64,000 bases of DNA, taken from NCBI GenBank assembly GCA_018268015.1, contig JAFDXJ010000003.1:62001-126000 (forward strand), in the 5' to 3' direction. The notes beneath the pieces are model-generated. The model ran no database searches and was not told the DNA's origin. It saw nothing but the letters and a program-made list of their open reading frames with translations. Shown in pieces: positions 43,136 through 51,511 of the stretch. Positions within the stretch are counted from its first letter, which is position 1; every line of letters starts with the position of its first letter. The position numbers and the translations under genes were made by a program. The DNA is from Bacteroidota bacterium. GTDB lineage: Bacteria; Bacteroidota; Bacteroidia; Chitinophagales; Chitinophagaceae.

Positions 43136-43852
43136 TTAGTGAAAAAGTTCTTCTGCTTCACTCATTTTTTCGGTAGTTCCTACATCAATAAACTTTCCAC
43201 CGGAATGATCAAAGGACCTGATTTCCAGCTGTGAACACCATTCAAGATAAGTATCTATGATGGAGAATTTTTTAAATGCCGGTAGGTAGGTAAAGATCTC
43301 ATGGTTAAGGATATGTATGCCACTAAATGCTTTTGGTATAAGGGTTTTGCTTTGTTGCGAAATTTTTGTTTCGCCCGTCTTTAAATTTTTCCAACCACAT
43401 AAAATATTTTCTTCATTAAATAGCAATGATCTCGAAGACTTCCTGGAGGTAGTAGCCAATGTGGCCATAGATTTATTTTTTGCATGGGCTACGATCATCG
43501 CCTTTAAATTCAAATCAGTAAGCACATCCACATTCATCAACACAAATTGATTTTCTTTTTCAAAAAAAAACTGTGCTCTCTTCAATCCGCCTCCGGTTTC
43601 TAGAACAGCATCTGTTTCATCGCTGATCGCAAAGTTGCTTCCCCATCCATTATTTCTATGAATTTCTTCTGAAATTTGAGAAGCAAAATGATGCACATTC
43701 ACCACCACTTCAAAAATGTCAAATTGTTGAAGAAACTCGATATTACGTTGGAGGAGGCTCTTGCCATTGATCATTGCCAAAGCCTTGGGATGCTTGTCAG
43801 TAAAAGGTTTCAAGCGGGTACCAAAACCGGCTGCGAGTAACATTGCTTTCAT
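43136..43852 (-). CDS. Sugar-1-phosphate nucleotidyltransferase, MurU-like
   Basis: 238 residues. The signature LLAAGFGTRLKPFTDKHPKAL is cut to its core GFGTRLKPFT plus the later KALAMINGK lysine, and VLETGGGLKRA with NVDVLTDLNL are the NTP- and metal-binding parts. This is the NTP_transferase family in the short form seen in MurU (N-acetylmuramate alpha-1-phosphate uridylyltransferase). The upstream partner gene overlaps by four bases (ATGA) and encodes an AmgK-like kinase, so the pair fits the AmgK-MurU peptidoglycan-sugar salvage route. Specificity is inferred. Confidence 0.82.
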   Translation of the reverse strand: MKAMLLAAGFGTRLKPFTDKHPKALAMINGKSLLQRNIEFLQQFDIFEVVVNVHHFASQISEEIHRNNGWGSNFAISDETDAVLETGGGLKRAQFFFEKENQFVLMNVDVLTDLNLKAMIVAHAKNKSMATLATTSRKSSRSLLFNEENILCGWKNLKTGETKISQQSKTLIPKAFSGIHILNHEIFTYLPAFKKFSIIDTYLEWCSQLEIRSFDHSGGKFIDVGTTEKMSEAEELFH

Positions 43853-45309
43853 TGATGATTTTTTTCAGTTACCCATGCTGACTTATTTAAGTGACGAAGA
43901 AGGGTGTTCACTTTATATTTATTCCTTAAATGCCTGTTCATTTGTTCTGCTGCGTATACACTACGGTGTTGCCCACCAGTACATCCAAAACAAATTGCCA
44001 GGTGCGTGAAGCCCCTGGTTAAATAATCCTCCACATGAATATCAATGATATCAAAAATACTATTCAAAAAATCGGGCATCCTTGTTTCCAGTTCCAGGTA
44101 AAGAATAACCGGTTTATCCTTTCCCGTGAGTGTTTTATATTGTTCTATTCTCCCTGGGTTTAATATGCCTCTGCAATCAAATACATAACCACCACCATTT
44201 CCGGAAGTATCTTCCGGGATGCCATTTTTATATGAAAAGCTGGAGATTTCAATAAGTAAATTTGAAGTTGGTCCGGCAACAGGATGCTCAAATTTTTCAA
44301 TGATTTTATCGGAAGTTATGATTCTCAAAATTTCATTAAATGCCGGAAATTCATTAGTTATATTATTTTTTTCCAAAAATAATTTCAAATTTTTTAAAGC
44401 AAATGGGATGCTGGACAGGAAATGAGCTTTCCTTTCAAAAAGCCCCCGAAAACCATAAGCCCCTAAAACCTGAATAAGACGAATGAGTACGAACCCATTG
44501 AATTGAAAATGAAAATCTTTATGGTTGATCTTTTTATCTGTGAATTTTTCCACTTCCCGCAGATAAATTTCCAGGAGTTTATTTTTCCAATCTGTGGGTA
44601 AAGCAGCTTTGGCCTGCCATAGTAAGCTGGCCATATCATATTGTAAAGGCCCTTTCATCCCGCCCTGGAAGTCTATAAAAAAAATCGTTTCATCTTTCAC
44701 CATCACATTGCGGCTTTGGAAATCACGAAACATAAAATATTCCTCTACATTTTTGGTAAGGGATGTTGAAAAATGTTCAAAATCATCCAACAAGGCTTGT
44801 TTATCGTAGGGTATTTTTAAGGTATCTATAAAATAATACTTGCAATAAAGGAGATCATTTAAGATAGCTTGCTTTCCAAATTCTTTTGCGGTTATACAAT
44901 CATTGTAATCTAAACCTTCATCACCTTTAACCTGCATTCTGGCCAGGTATTGTACGGTCTTTTCGTATAATAAAAATACATGTTCCGAAAATCCTTCCTT
45001 TTCCAGGGCATTCAGTAATGAGGTATCTCCCAAATCTTCCTGGAGATAAATTTTTCCTGAAATATCAGTTGCCAAAATCCTTGGGACAGGAATTTCTTTC
45101 TCATGAAAATGTTTGGCAAATTTGATAAAAGTGGAATTCTCTTTGATATTTTCATTAAAAGTGGCAATATAGGTTTTGTCATCTCCGAAAACCCTGTAAT
45201 ATTCACGGTCTCCACCTCCCGGGGCTAATTTTTCAATAGCTTCAGGCAACTTTCCGGTATACGCCTGATATAGGTTTTGAATGCCGGCTGAAATTTCTTT
45301 TTGTATCAT
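43849..45309 (-). CDS. Aminosugar kinase-like phosphotransferase fused to a RapZ C-terminal domain
   Basis: 486 residues, two parts. Residues about 15-320 are an aminoglycoside-phosphotransferase-fold kinase: catalytic loop FRDFQSRNVM (D196, N201) and metal motif IDFQGG (D213), as in AmgK. Residues about 350-486 match the C-terminal half of RapZ, including GCTGGQHRSVYAAEQ (442-456). RapZ's C-terminal domain binds glucosamine-6-phosphate in E. coli; the N-terminal P-loop half of RapZ is absent. AmgK phosphorylates anomeric carbons of MurNAc or GlcNAc. The fusion suggests a kinase tuned by an aminosugar phosphate. Confidence 0.85.
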   Translation of the reverse strand: MIQKEISAGIQNLYQAYTGKLPEAIEKLAPGGGDREYYRVFGDDKTYIATFNENIKENSTFIKFAKHFHEKEIPVPRILATDISGKIYLQEDLGDTSLLNALEKEGFSEHVFLLYEKTVQYLARMQVKGDEGLDYNDCITAKEFGKQAILNDLLYCKYYFIDTLKIPYDKQALLDDFEHFSTSLTKNVEEYFMFRDFQSRNVMVKDETIFFIDFQGGMKGPLQYDMASLLWQAKAALPTDWKNKLLEIYLREVEKFTDKKINHKDFHFQFNGFVLIRLIQVLGAYGFRGLFERKAHFLSSIPFALKNLKLFLEKNNITNEFPAFNEILRIITSDKIIEKFEHPVAGPTSNLLIEISSFSYKNGIPEDTSGNGGGYVFDCRGILNPGRIEQYKTLTGKDKPVILYLELETRMPDFLNSIFDIIDIHVEDYLTRGFTHLAICFGCTGGQHRSVYAAEQMNRHLRNKYKVNTLLRHLNKSAWVTEKNHQ

Positions 45310-45369
45310 AAAACTTTTGCAAAACTACTACCTTCCAACTAAGCTTTTTGAAAATGAGATAAGAAAATT

Positions 45370-45999
45370 TTATTGTCTTTGATCAACAATCAGTAAATAT
45401 TTATCCTCGAAAACGGGAAGAGGAAAAATTGAATGGATATCTATTTTTTTGGGCCTTAACCTGCTTTCAGAAATTTCTTTGGCAAGGTCACCACCTTTTA
45501 AACATACCAGGCTATTAGGGATTTGATTCGATTGCTTTTTCTTTAATAAAGGTTTTGACCAATGCCATAAATCAGCGATTGGCGCTACGGCACGTGAAAC
45601 GGCAAAATCAAAAGAATTCTTAGAGAGCATTTCTGCTCTTGTATTTTTCAGGGAAACATTTTTTAGCTGTATCCCTTCAACAACCGCTGAAACCACTTTC
45701 AATTTTTTGGCAATGCTATCTACTAATGTAAACTGAACATCCGGGAAAAATATGGCAAGAGGAATTCCCGGAAATCCGCCTCCGGTGCCGATATCTACAA
45801 TTTGTGTGCCCGGTAAAAAATCCATAACTGCAGCTATGGAAAGAGAATGTAAAACATGTTTTTCATATAAGCTGCCAATATCTTTTCTGGATATCACATT
45901 GATCTGACTATTCCATTCACTATAAATTTCTTCAAGCTTTTTAAATTGCTGTATTTGATTGTCGGTAAAGTCTGTGAAATATTTTAAAATTGCTTCCAT
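45370..45999 (-). CDS. rsmG: 16S rRNA (guanine-527-N7)-methyltransferase
   Basis: 209 residues, usual length. Class I methyltransferase with SAM motif IVDIGTGGGFPGIPLAI, NVISRKDIGSLYEKHVLHS upstream of it and the AVSRAVAPIADL stretch, all characteristic of RsmG (GidB). It methylates G527 of 16S rRNA; loss is known to give low-level streptomycin resistance. The gene starts one base inside the stop codon of the glycosyltransferase gene, so both are translated in tandem. Confidence 0.95.
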   Translation of the reverse strand: MEAILKYFTDFTDNQIQQFKKLEEIYSEWNSQINVISRKDIGSLYEKHVLHSLSIAAVMDFLPGTQIVDIGTGGGFPGIPLAIFFPDVQFTLVDSIAKKLKVVSAVVEGIQLKNVSLKNTRAEMLSKNSFDFAVSRAVAPIADLWHWSKPLLKKKQSNQIPNSLVCLKGGDLAKEISESRLRPKKIDIHSIFPLPVFEDKYLLIVDQRQ

Positions 46000-47123
46000 T
46001 AATTCCAGGTTTTTTGCGGCTTCTTCCAGAGAGAAGGAAAGAAGAACAGGTAATAGAAAAACATCCAGATATCATAAAACAGAAAGAATGGCCAAAGATC
46101 TTTTTCATTGAGTTTTTTCATTGCCTTAAATAATATCATTCCTTGTATCAATAAGCGTAAGGCAAAAACAGATAGCGCAATCCACCATGAATAAAAAAGA
46201 ATGCTGGCCATCAAAAGAGGGTATATCAGCACTTGAGAGAGAGAGAATAAACCTAACAGGAATTTATGTTTCCGGGTATAATACTTTGAAGTGGTATAAT
46301 GACGGTTCTTTTGTTTTTTCCATTCATGCCAGGTTTTCGCCGGGCTGCTGATTGTATGGGCATCCTGATCAATCATGATGGTTGTATTTTTTCTATTCGC
46401 CGTTTTATTGATAAAAAGATCATCGTCACCCCCGGGTAGATGATTGATAGAAGAGAACCCTTTGACCCGATAAAAAATTTCTTTTCTATAGCTTAAATTT
46501 CGTCCTACACCCATATAAGGTATTCCGGCTAAAGCATAAGAAAAATATTGCAGGGCGCTAAAAAATGTTTCAAACCGAATCACTTTATTTAATATCCCTT
46601 TCTTTTTTTGATAAGCGCCATAGCCGAGTACAATTTCCGTTTCAGGCAAATAAGCACTCTGCATTTTTTTTAACCAAAACTCACTGGCCGGGATGCAGTC
46701 GGCGTCTGTTAATAATACAATTTCATGTTTGGAAGATTTAATGCCAATGGATAATGGAAATTTTTTCCCCGGTATCATTTTGGCTTCCTGTGTTAGCGTG
46801 ATGGGATGAAGATTTTTAAATGAACGTTGATATTCTTCAAGAATATATTTGGAGTCATCCGTAGAATTATCATTTACCACAATCACTTCATGGGTTGTTT
46901 GGTATTCCTGCACTAAAATGCCGGGTAGATTTTTGGCAAGGTTAGCCGCTTCATCTCGCCCGCAAATGATGATGGATACAGGGTATTCCTGTGTATTCAT
47001 TTTCTGTGCAGTCTTATAAAAAGCCAGCTTCCTGAAAAAAAATATATAATAAAAAAGTTGGATGCAAATGACTGCCGAAAACAAATAAAAAATAATCGTA
47101 CTAAATAAGGGCGGGATGAGCAT
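45999..47123 (-). CDS. Membrane glycosyltransferase family 2 protein
   Basis: 374 residues. An N-terminal membrane helix (about 8-30), a GT-A domain with SIIICGRDEAANLAKNL, VVNDNSTDDS, LLTDADCIPAS and the acceptor-side LPGGDDDLFINK, then three or so C-terminal helices with HEWKKQKNRHYTTSKYY just before them (the QxxRW-like segment). It probably adds sugars to a lipid- or surface-linked acceptor. Divergent from tgt across 169 nt; upstream partner of rsmG. Confidence 0.86.
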   Translation of the reverse strand: MLIPPLFSTIIFYLFSAVICIQLFYYIFFFRKLAFYKTAQKMNTQEYPVSIIICGRDEAANLAKNLPGILVQEYQTTHEVIVVNDNSTDDSKYILEEYQRSFKNLHPITLTQEAKMIPGKKFPLSIGIKSSKHEIVLLTDADCIPASEFWLKKMQSAYLPETEIVLGYGAYQKKKGILNKVIRFETFFSALQYFSYALAGIPYMGVGRNLSYRKEIFYRVKGFSSINHLPGGDDDLFINKTANRKNTTIMIDQDAHTISSPAKTWHEWKKQKNRHYTTSKYYTRKHKFLLGLFSLSQVLIYPLLMASILFYSWWIALSVFALRLLIQGMILFKAMKKLNEKDLWPFFLFYDIWMFFYYLFFFPSLWKKPQKTWN

Positions 47124-47171
47124 GTGTAAAAATAGTCAACCCATTGTAATCTCAATGCGTCCTCTCTTTAG

Positions 47172-47253
47172 TTATCCACAATGTGTATTTTTTGTTATCG
47201 ATACAGGCTCAAGGATTAGATTATATTTTCTCATCAATCAGCGATTATTCACA
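47172..47253. promoter_or_regulatory. Two DnaA-box sequences between a divergent gene pair
   Basis: TTATCCACA at 47172-47180 is the strict DnaA box and TTATTCACA at 47245-47253 fits the looser TTWTNCACA consensus. Both are on the same strand, 73 bp apart, with an A/T-rich stretch (47215-47232) between them. Whether DnaA binds here is not shown by the sequence. Confidence 0.4.
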
Positions 47254-47267
47254 GAGGTTACAACCCT

Positions 47268-47275
47268 TATCTTTG
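47268..47275 (+). promoter_or_regulatory. -7 box for tgt
   Basis: TATCTTTG matches TAnnTTTG exactly, 17 nt upstream of the tgt ATG. The expected -33 position reads TTAT and overlaps the second DnaA-like box. Confidence 0.55.
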
Positions 47276-47292
47276 CGCGTTATTGAAATTGT

Positions 47293-48432
47293 ATGGGCAA
47301 ACTTACTTTTGAAATTGAGGGTGCCTGTCCCGCCACTAAGGCGCGCGCAGGGAAAATCATGACAGATCATGGAGAAATCCAGACACCTGTTTTTATGCCC
47401 GTAGGAACAGCAGGGTCTGTAAAAGCGATCTCCCAAGGTCAGTTAGCGGATGACATCAATGCGCCCATCATTCTTGGGAATACGTATCATTTATTTTTAA
47501 GACCAGGAATAGATATTTTAGAAGCAGCAGGTGGATTGCATCAATTCATGAAATGGCGCCGGCCTATTCTTACAGATAGTGGAGGCTACCAGGTTTTTTC
47601 ACTGGCTAAAAACAGGAAGATAAAAGAAGAAGGAGTATGGTTTCAATCACACATAGACGGTAGTAGGCATTTGTTTACCCCGGAGAAAGTAATGGATATT
47701 CAAAGGAGTATAGGGGCTGATATCATTATGGCATTTGATGAGTGTACACCTTATCCATGTGCCTATAAAGATACCCTTCAAAGCATGGAACTCACGCATC
47801 GCTGGCTGGACAGGTGTTTTATGCAATTTGATCAATCAAGTGATCGATATGGATTTCATCAAAATTTATTTCCTATTGTTCAGGGCGGCATGTTCTATGA
47901 TCTTCGTAAAATTTCCTGCGAATTTGTTAGGGATAAAAATGCAGTAGGGAATGCAATTGGCGGATTAAGCGTGGGAGAGCCTGAGGAAATGATGTATGAA
48001 TATACTGCACTATGTTGTGAGCATTTGCCAAAAGAAAAGCCCCGTTATTTAATGGGCGTTGGTAATCCCTGGAATCTGCTGGAATGTATGAGCTATGGCA
48101 TTGATATGTTTGACTGTGTTATGCCAACACGCAATGGCAGAAATGGGATGTTATTTACAACACAAGGTGTTATCAATATTAAAAACAAAAAATGGGAAAA
48201 AGATTTTTCATCTCTGGATGAAGGCTTGCCACATGAATATAGTAATTATTATACAAAAGCATATTTGCGTCACTTATTTGCAGCAAAAGAGATCCTGGCA
48301 TTGCAAATTGCCAGTATGCAGAATTTGTGCTTTTATCAATGGTTGATGAAAGAAGCACGCAAACAAATAATGGAAAATAATTTTTTATCCTGGCGGAATA
48401 ATATTTTGCCTATCATTAAAAGAAGGTTATAA
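47293..48432 (+). CDS. tgt: Queuine tRNA-ribosyltransferase
   Basis: 379 residues. TDSGGYQVFSL carries the base-handling aspartate, and FDCVMPTRNGRNG carries the nucleophile (D274). It exchanges guanine 34 for queuosine precursor in tRNAs for Asn, Asp, His and Tyr. Unusually, none of the four zinc ligands of the E. coli enzyme (three Cys and one His) is present: aligned positions are L312, H314, S317 and Q343. The fold may be stabilised otherwise. I believe Bacteroidota Tgt often lacks the Cys trio, so this may be a lineage trait. Confidence 0.94.
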   Translation: MGKLTFEIEGACPATKARAGKIMTDHGEIQTPVFMPVGTAGSVKAISQGQLADDINAPIILGNTYHLFLRPGIDILEAAGGLHQFMKWRRPILTDSGGYQVFSLAKNRKIKEEGVWFQSHIDGSRHLFTPEKVMDIQRSIGADIIMAFDECTPYPCAYKDTLQSMELTHRWLDRCFMQFDQSSDRYGFHQNLFPIVQGGMFYDLRKISCEFVRDKNAVGNAIGGLSVGEPEEMMYEYTALCCEHLPKEKPRYLMGVGNPWNLLECMSYGIDMFDCVMPTRNGRNGMLFTTQGVINIKNKKWEKDFSSLDEGLPHEYSNYYTKAYLRHLFAAKEILALQIASMQNLCFYQWLMKEARKQIMENNFLSWRNNILPIIKRRL

Positions 48433-48531
48433 TTTTTAGGGGTTTCAATATCCTGTTGTAAAAATCGTTTTGAAAATATAATCATATTCATATTTTAACC
48501 TTCCGATTTATTTCTACATATAATATTGAAT

Positions 48532-48539
48532 TAATTTCG
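48532..48539 (+). promoter_or_regulatory. -7-type box for the L,D-transpeptidase gene
   Basis: TAATTTCG is one mismatch from TAnnTTTG and ends 5 nt before the ATG at 48545, a nearly leaderless layout like that of trpS and the small lipoprotein. Confidence 0.4.
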
Positions 48540-48544
48540 CAGTC

Positions 48545-49300
48545 ATGAAAAATATTTTAGTGTGTATATTTTTGCTGGGTGCTTCATTTATAGCGAAAGC
48601 GCAAAATTCATTTATGCAATACCAGCGATCATTTCCGCGTGTTGCCTATGCGATGCAGCTTAAAGAAGATACCCTTAAAAAACAATTTGAAGCAAAAGGG
48701 TTAAACTGGCCTGCAACACAAATTTATATTCGTTCTTTTAAGTATGACAGCCAGCTTGAAGTATGGGTTAAAAGTCAAAAGGCGGATACTTTTTCTTTAT
48801 TTAAAACGTATAAAATTTGTGCATTAGCCGGAAGCATAGGGCCCAAAAGAATGGAAGGCGACTTCCAGGTGCCGGAAGGATTTTATTATATCAATAGATT
48901 TAACCCCAACAGTGAATACCATTTAGCTTTAGGAATTAATTACCCCAATGAATCAGATAAAGTACTGGGCGATCCGGATAAACCGGGTGGAGGGATCTAT
49001 ATACATGGAAGTTGTGTGACGGTAGGTTGCATCCCGGTTTTAGATCCACAAATAGAAGAGATCTATATTCTCGCTACCATAGCGAAGAATAATGGGCAGG
49101 ATTTTATTCCAGTACATATTTTCCCCATCAAATATGATAATCCAAAAAGTGTGGAATATTTTACGACAGCCACCAAAAACTATCCTTACCTGCAAGCTTT
49201 TTCAAAAGAATTAAAGGCTGCATTTGAGTATTTTGATAAAACAAAAAAACTGCCCCACATTGCTGTTGACAACAAGGGTGACTATATTGTGATGGAATGA
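48545..49300 (+). CDS. L,D-transpeptidase-like murein protein (YafK type)
   Basis: 251 residues. Signal peptide to IAKAQ. The catalytic core is YIHGSCVTVGCIPVLDPQ, with the second Cys in the usual SxGCIP position and the His in the preceding IHG. The substrate-proximal part reads GDFQVPEGFYYINRFNPNS, typical of YafK/YkuD-like family members. It probably forms or cuts bonds to meso-DAP in peptidoglycan in the periplasm. Single gene downstream of tgt. Confidence 0.85.
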   Translation: MKNILVCIFLLGASFIAKAQNSFMQYQRSFPRVAYAMQLKEDTLKKQFEAKGLNWPATQIYIRSFKYDSQLEVWVKSQKADTFSLFKTYKICALAGSIGPKRMEGDFQVPEGFYYINRFNPNSEYHLALGINYPNESDKVLGDPDKPGGGIYIHGSCVTVGCIPVLDPQIEEIYILATIAKNNGQDFIPVHIFPIKYDNPKSVEYFTTATKNYPYLQAFSKELKAAFEYFDKTKKLPHIAVDNKGDYIVME

Positions 49301-49330
49301 TCCTGCAGCTTTATTGAAGAAATGAGGATA

Positions 49331-49379
49331 CAAATAGGAATGAACCCAAGTAATATTATCATGGGTTCATTCCTGTTTG
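49331..49379. repeat. Long intergenic hairpin between convergent genes
   Basis: Arms 49331-49348 and 49362-49379 pair over 18 bp, 13 of them in the core AGGAATGAACCCA / TGGGTTCATTCCT without mismatch, around a 13-nt A/T-rich loop. No T-run follows on either strand, so it is not a standard terminator. It may still stabilise or end both convergent transcripts. Confidence 0.6.
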
Positions 49380-49390
49380 ATTAAAGCCTT

Positions 49391-50932
49391 TTATTGTTTA
49401 AGGAAAATTGCGGATGCTGATTTAGTACCTTGTTGTACATGCAAAATATAATTCCCTTGTTTAAGTTGATGCACATTTACCGCAGCCTGACCTTTATTTA
49501 ATTGTTCCTTTATCAATACATTTCCCTGCATGTCAGAAATAGTGATGTCGGAAGCATTGGCCAGGTCAATGCCTTTGATATAGAATTTTTCCTGGATGGG
49601 ATTAGGATAAATGGAGATGGCAAATTCACGTTGATTTGCATTATTTTCGTCGGTTGCAATTGATTTTCCTGCGTTTTCAGCCACTTTGTAAATAATGAAA
49701 TCATTATTCAAGTCGCTCCCCATTAAAATAGAACCATCATTGATAATTACAACAGGATATAAATTGGAATTCGAAGGATATATACCTTGATCGCCGGCAA
49801 CAGTCAAGCTTCCATTATTTCCAAAACTCAGATCTTTATGACCGTTCACTGCATACCTTGCAATGCTTTCGAAATGTTGCTGGTTCGAAAGATCTGTCCG
49901 GCTTCCAACTGCGAGGATTTTACCATCTGTTTGTTGTACTACATTAAATAACCTCCCTTCAAAATAACTATAATAAGGTAAGGATAAGATTCGTCCGTTT
50001 ACTCCGAAACTTTCATCTATTGCCCCATCACTTTCAAGCCTGGTTATAGAAGGTACAGAAATATCTTCATCATTATTGAAATGACCGGCAGCGACAATTT
50101 TTCCATCATCTTTGACAAAAAGGCTAGTTATTCCATTCAGCAATCCACCCGTTAAAACCCCATTATTTCCAAAAGTATTGTCGTAGGTACCATCGGGATT
50201 GTACCTTATAATGAACATATGTACTCCTTTATTGCCACCAACAACAATTTTGCCATCCACTTGTATATCAAGTGCGGCTGCATGATCATCACTGGGGAAT
50301 TGTACCGATCCGAGATTCTTAATAACATAACCATTCACTCCAAAAGTTTCATCCAGGCTGCCATCACTATTATACCTTAACGTAATCACATCTCCATTAG
50401 CAATAACATTTGTAGAAGTGCCGGATACGAGAATTTTTCCATCATCCAATACTCTCATAGATGAACCATAATCTACTAAACTTATATCGGTTTGAACCAG
50501 ACCATTCGTGCCGAAACTTGTTTTTAAAGATCCGTCAGAATTATAACAGACCAATAATATATCAGATGCAACTGTTGAAAATTCAATTTTAGATGATGAG
50601 CCTGCAACGAGGATGCTTCCATCTGATGTTAATTGCACTGCATTGGCCGCACAATCAAAATTAAAAGGCGTATAAACTTTCCCCGAAATTCCAAAACTAT
50701 TGTCTAATTGACCATTTTGTCTGTAACGGACAATGACAAAACTTGAATCAATATTTCCCACAGCAATGAGTTTTCCATCTGGTTGTAAAATCATACTGCG
50801 AAGCGTAGCATTGTTGCCTACATTGGTGGTTATTTTACCGGCGTTCCATAATTGCGATTGTGTTTTACCTTGCTGGCCAAAAATTGAAATACTAATAAGC
50901 AGGAAAACCACAGGGTAGTACATTTTTTTCAT
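49391..50932 (-). CDS. Delta-60 repeat protein with T9SS C-terminal sorting domain
   Basis: 513 residues. Signal peptide to ISIFGQ. About seven copies of a roughly 60-residue repeat with cores such as LQPDGKLIAVGN, LDNSFGISGKV and VDGKIVVGGN (delta-60 repeats, a beta-propeller-like array). The last 80 residues form a por-secretion C-terminal domain (SIYPNPIQEKFYIKG, ISDMQGNVLIKEQL, LKQGNYILHV). It should be exported and then anchored or released by the type IX system. Cell-surface role unknown. Confidence 0.88.
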   Translation of the reverse strand: MKKMYYPVVFLLISISIFGQQGKTQSQLWNAGKITTNVGNNATLRSMILQPDGKLIAVGNIDSSFVIVRYRQNGQLDNSFGISGKVYTPFNFDCAANAVQLTSDGSILVAGSSSKIEFSTVASDILLVCYNSDGSLKTSFGTNGLVQTDISLVDYGSSMRVLDDGKILVSGTSTNVIANGDVITLRYNSDGSLDETFGVNGYVIKNLGSVQFPSDDHAAALDIQVDGKIVVGGNKGVHMFIIRYNPDGTYDNTFGNNGVLTGGLLNGITSLFVKDDGKIVAAGHFNNDEDISVPSITRLESDGAIDESFGVNGRILSLPYYSYFEGRLFNVVQQTDGKILAVGSRTDLSNQQHFESIARYAVNGHKDLSFGNNGSLTVAGDQGIYPSNSNLYPVVIINDGSILMGSDLNNDFIIYKVAENAGKSIATDENNANQREFAISIYPNPIQEKFYIKGIDLANASDITISDMQGNVLIKEQLNKGQAAVNVHQLKQGNYILHVQQGTKSASAIFLKQ

Positions 50933-51023
50933 AAATTGTTTTTTAGGTTACAGAATAGTTCGATAAATATAATAATTAAACAACAATGTAACAAGAAATT
51001 GCATCAATTATTTGAAAATATAA

Positions 51024-51338
51024 TTAGTGTGTTTTCATTTTACTCAATAATGTACTTAATTTAATATTCAATTTTTCAGTTGCCCCCTTTACAGCAAGTT
51101 CATAATTATTACCGGTTGCCGATACAGCAACAGGAGGCTTTCCCTGAGGTCGTGCTTCTATGATACATTTTTTATCCATCACACCAGGTTTGTGGCCATT
51201 TATATCAGATAAATAAATTTCCAACCGGGTAATGTGTTCACTAAACCGGTCTAATTTATTTGAAATGACCTTGTCAAGTTTATCACTAAATGCTTCACTA
51301 ACCCTGACGTTATTATCTGTATTAATTTGAATTTTCAT
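51024..51338 (-). CDS. Short ribosome hibernation factor (HPF/RaiA family)
   Basis: 104 residues: the short S30AE domain only, as in HPF of gamma-proteobacteria, without the dimerising C-terminal extension of long HPF. Features are NVRVSEAFSDKLDKVI, CIIEARPQGKPPVAV and the C-terminal helix with lysine repeats. It would bind idle 30S subunits in stationary phase. The copper oxidase gene upstream on the same strand is 173 nt away. Confidence 0.85.
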   Translation of the reverse strand: MKIQINTDNNVRVSEAFSDKLDKVISNKLDRFSEHITRLEIYLSDINGHKPGVMDKKCIIEARPQGKPPVAVSATGNNYELAVKGATEKLNIKLSTLLSKMKTH

Positions 51339-51511
51339 ATTTTTAGTTTGCTTAAAAATACTGAATTAGGCGGAGAATATGTTGAGATTAGCAAATGATT
51401 AAGAGTCGTGAAAACAAGAACAACAAGCTATAGTTGATGGTTATGATTTATACATTGAAACAATGTGGAAATTCATTTTAAGGATTGGCTTTTTATCTAA
51501 AGCCTTTTCAA

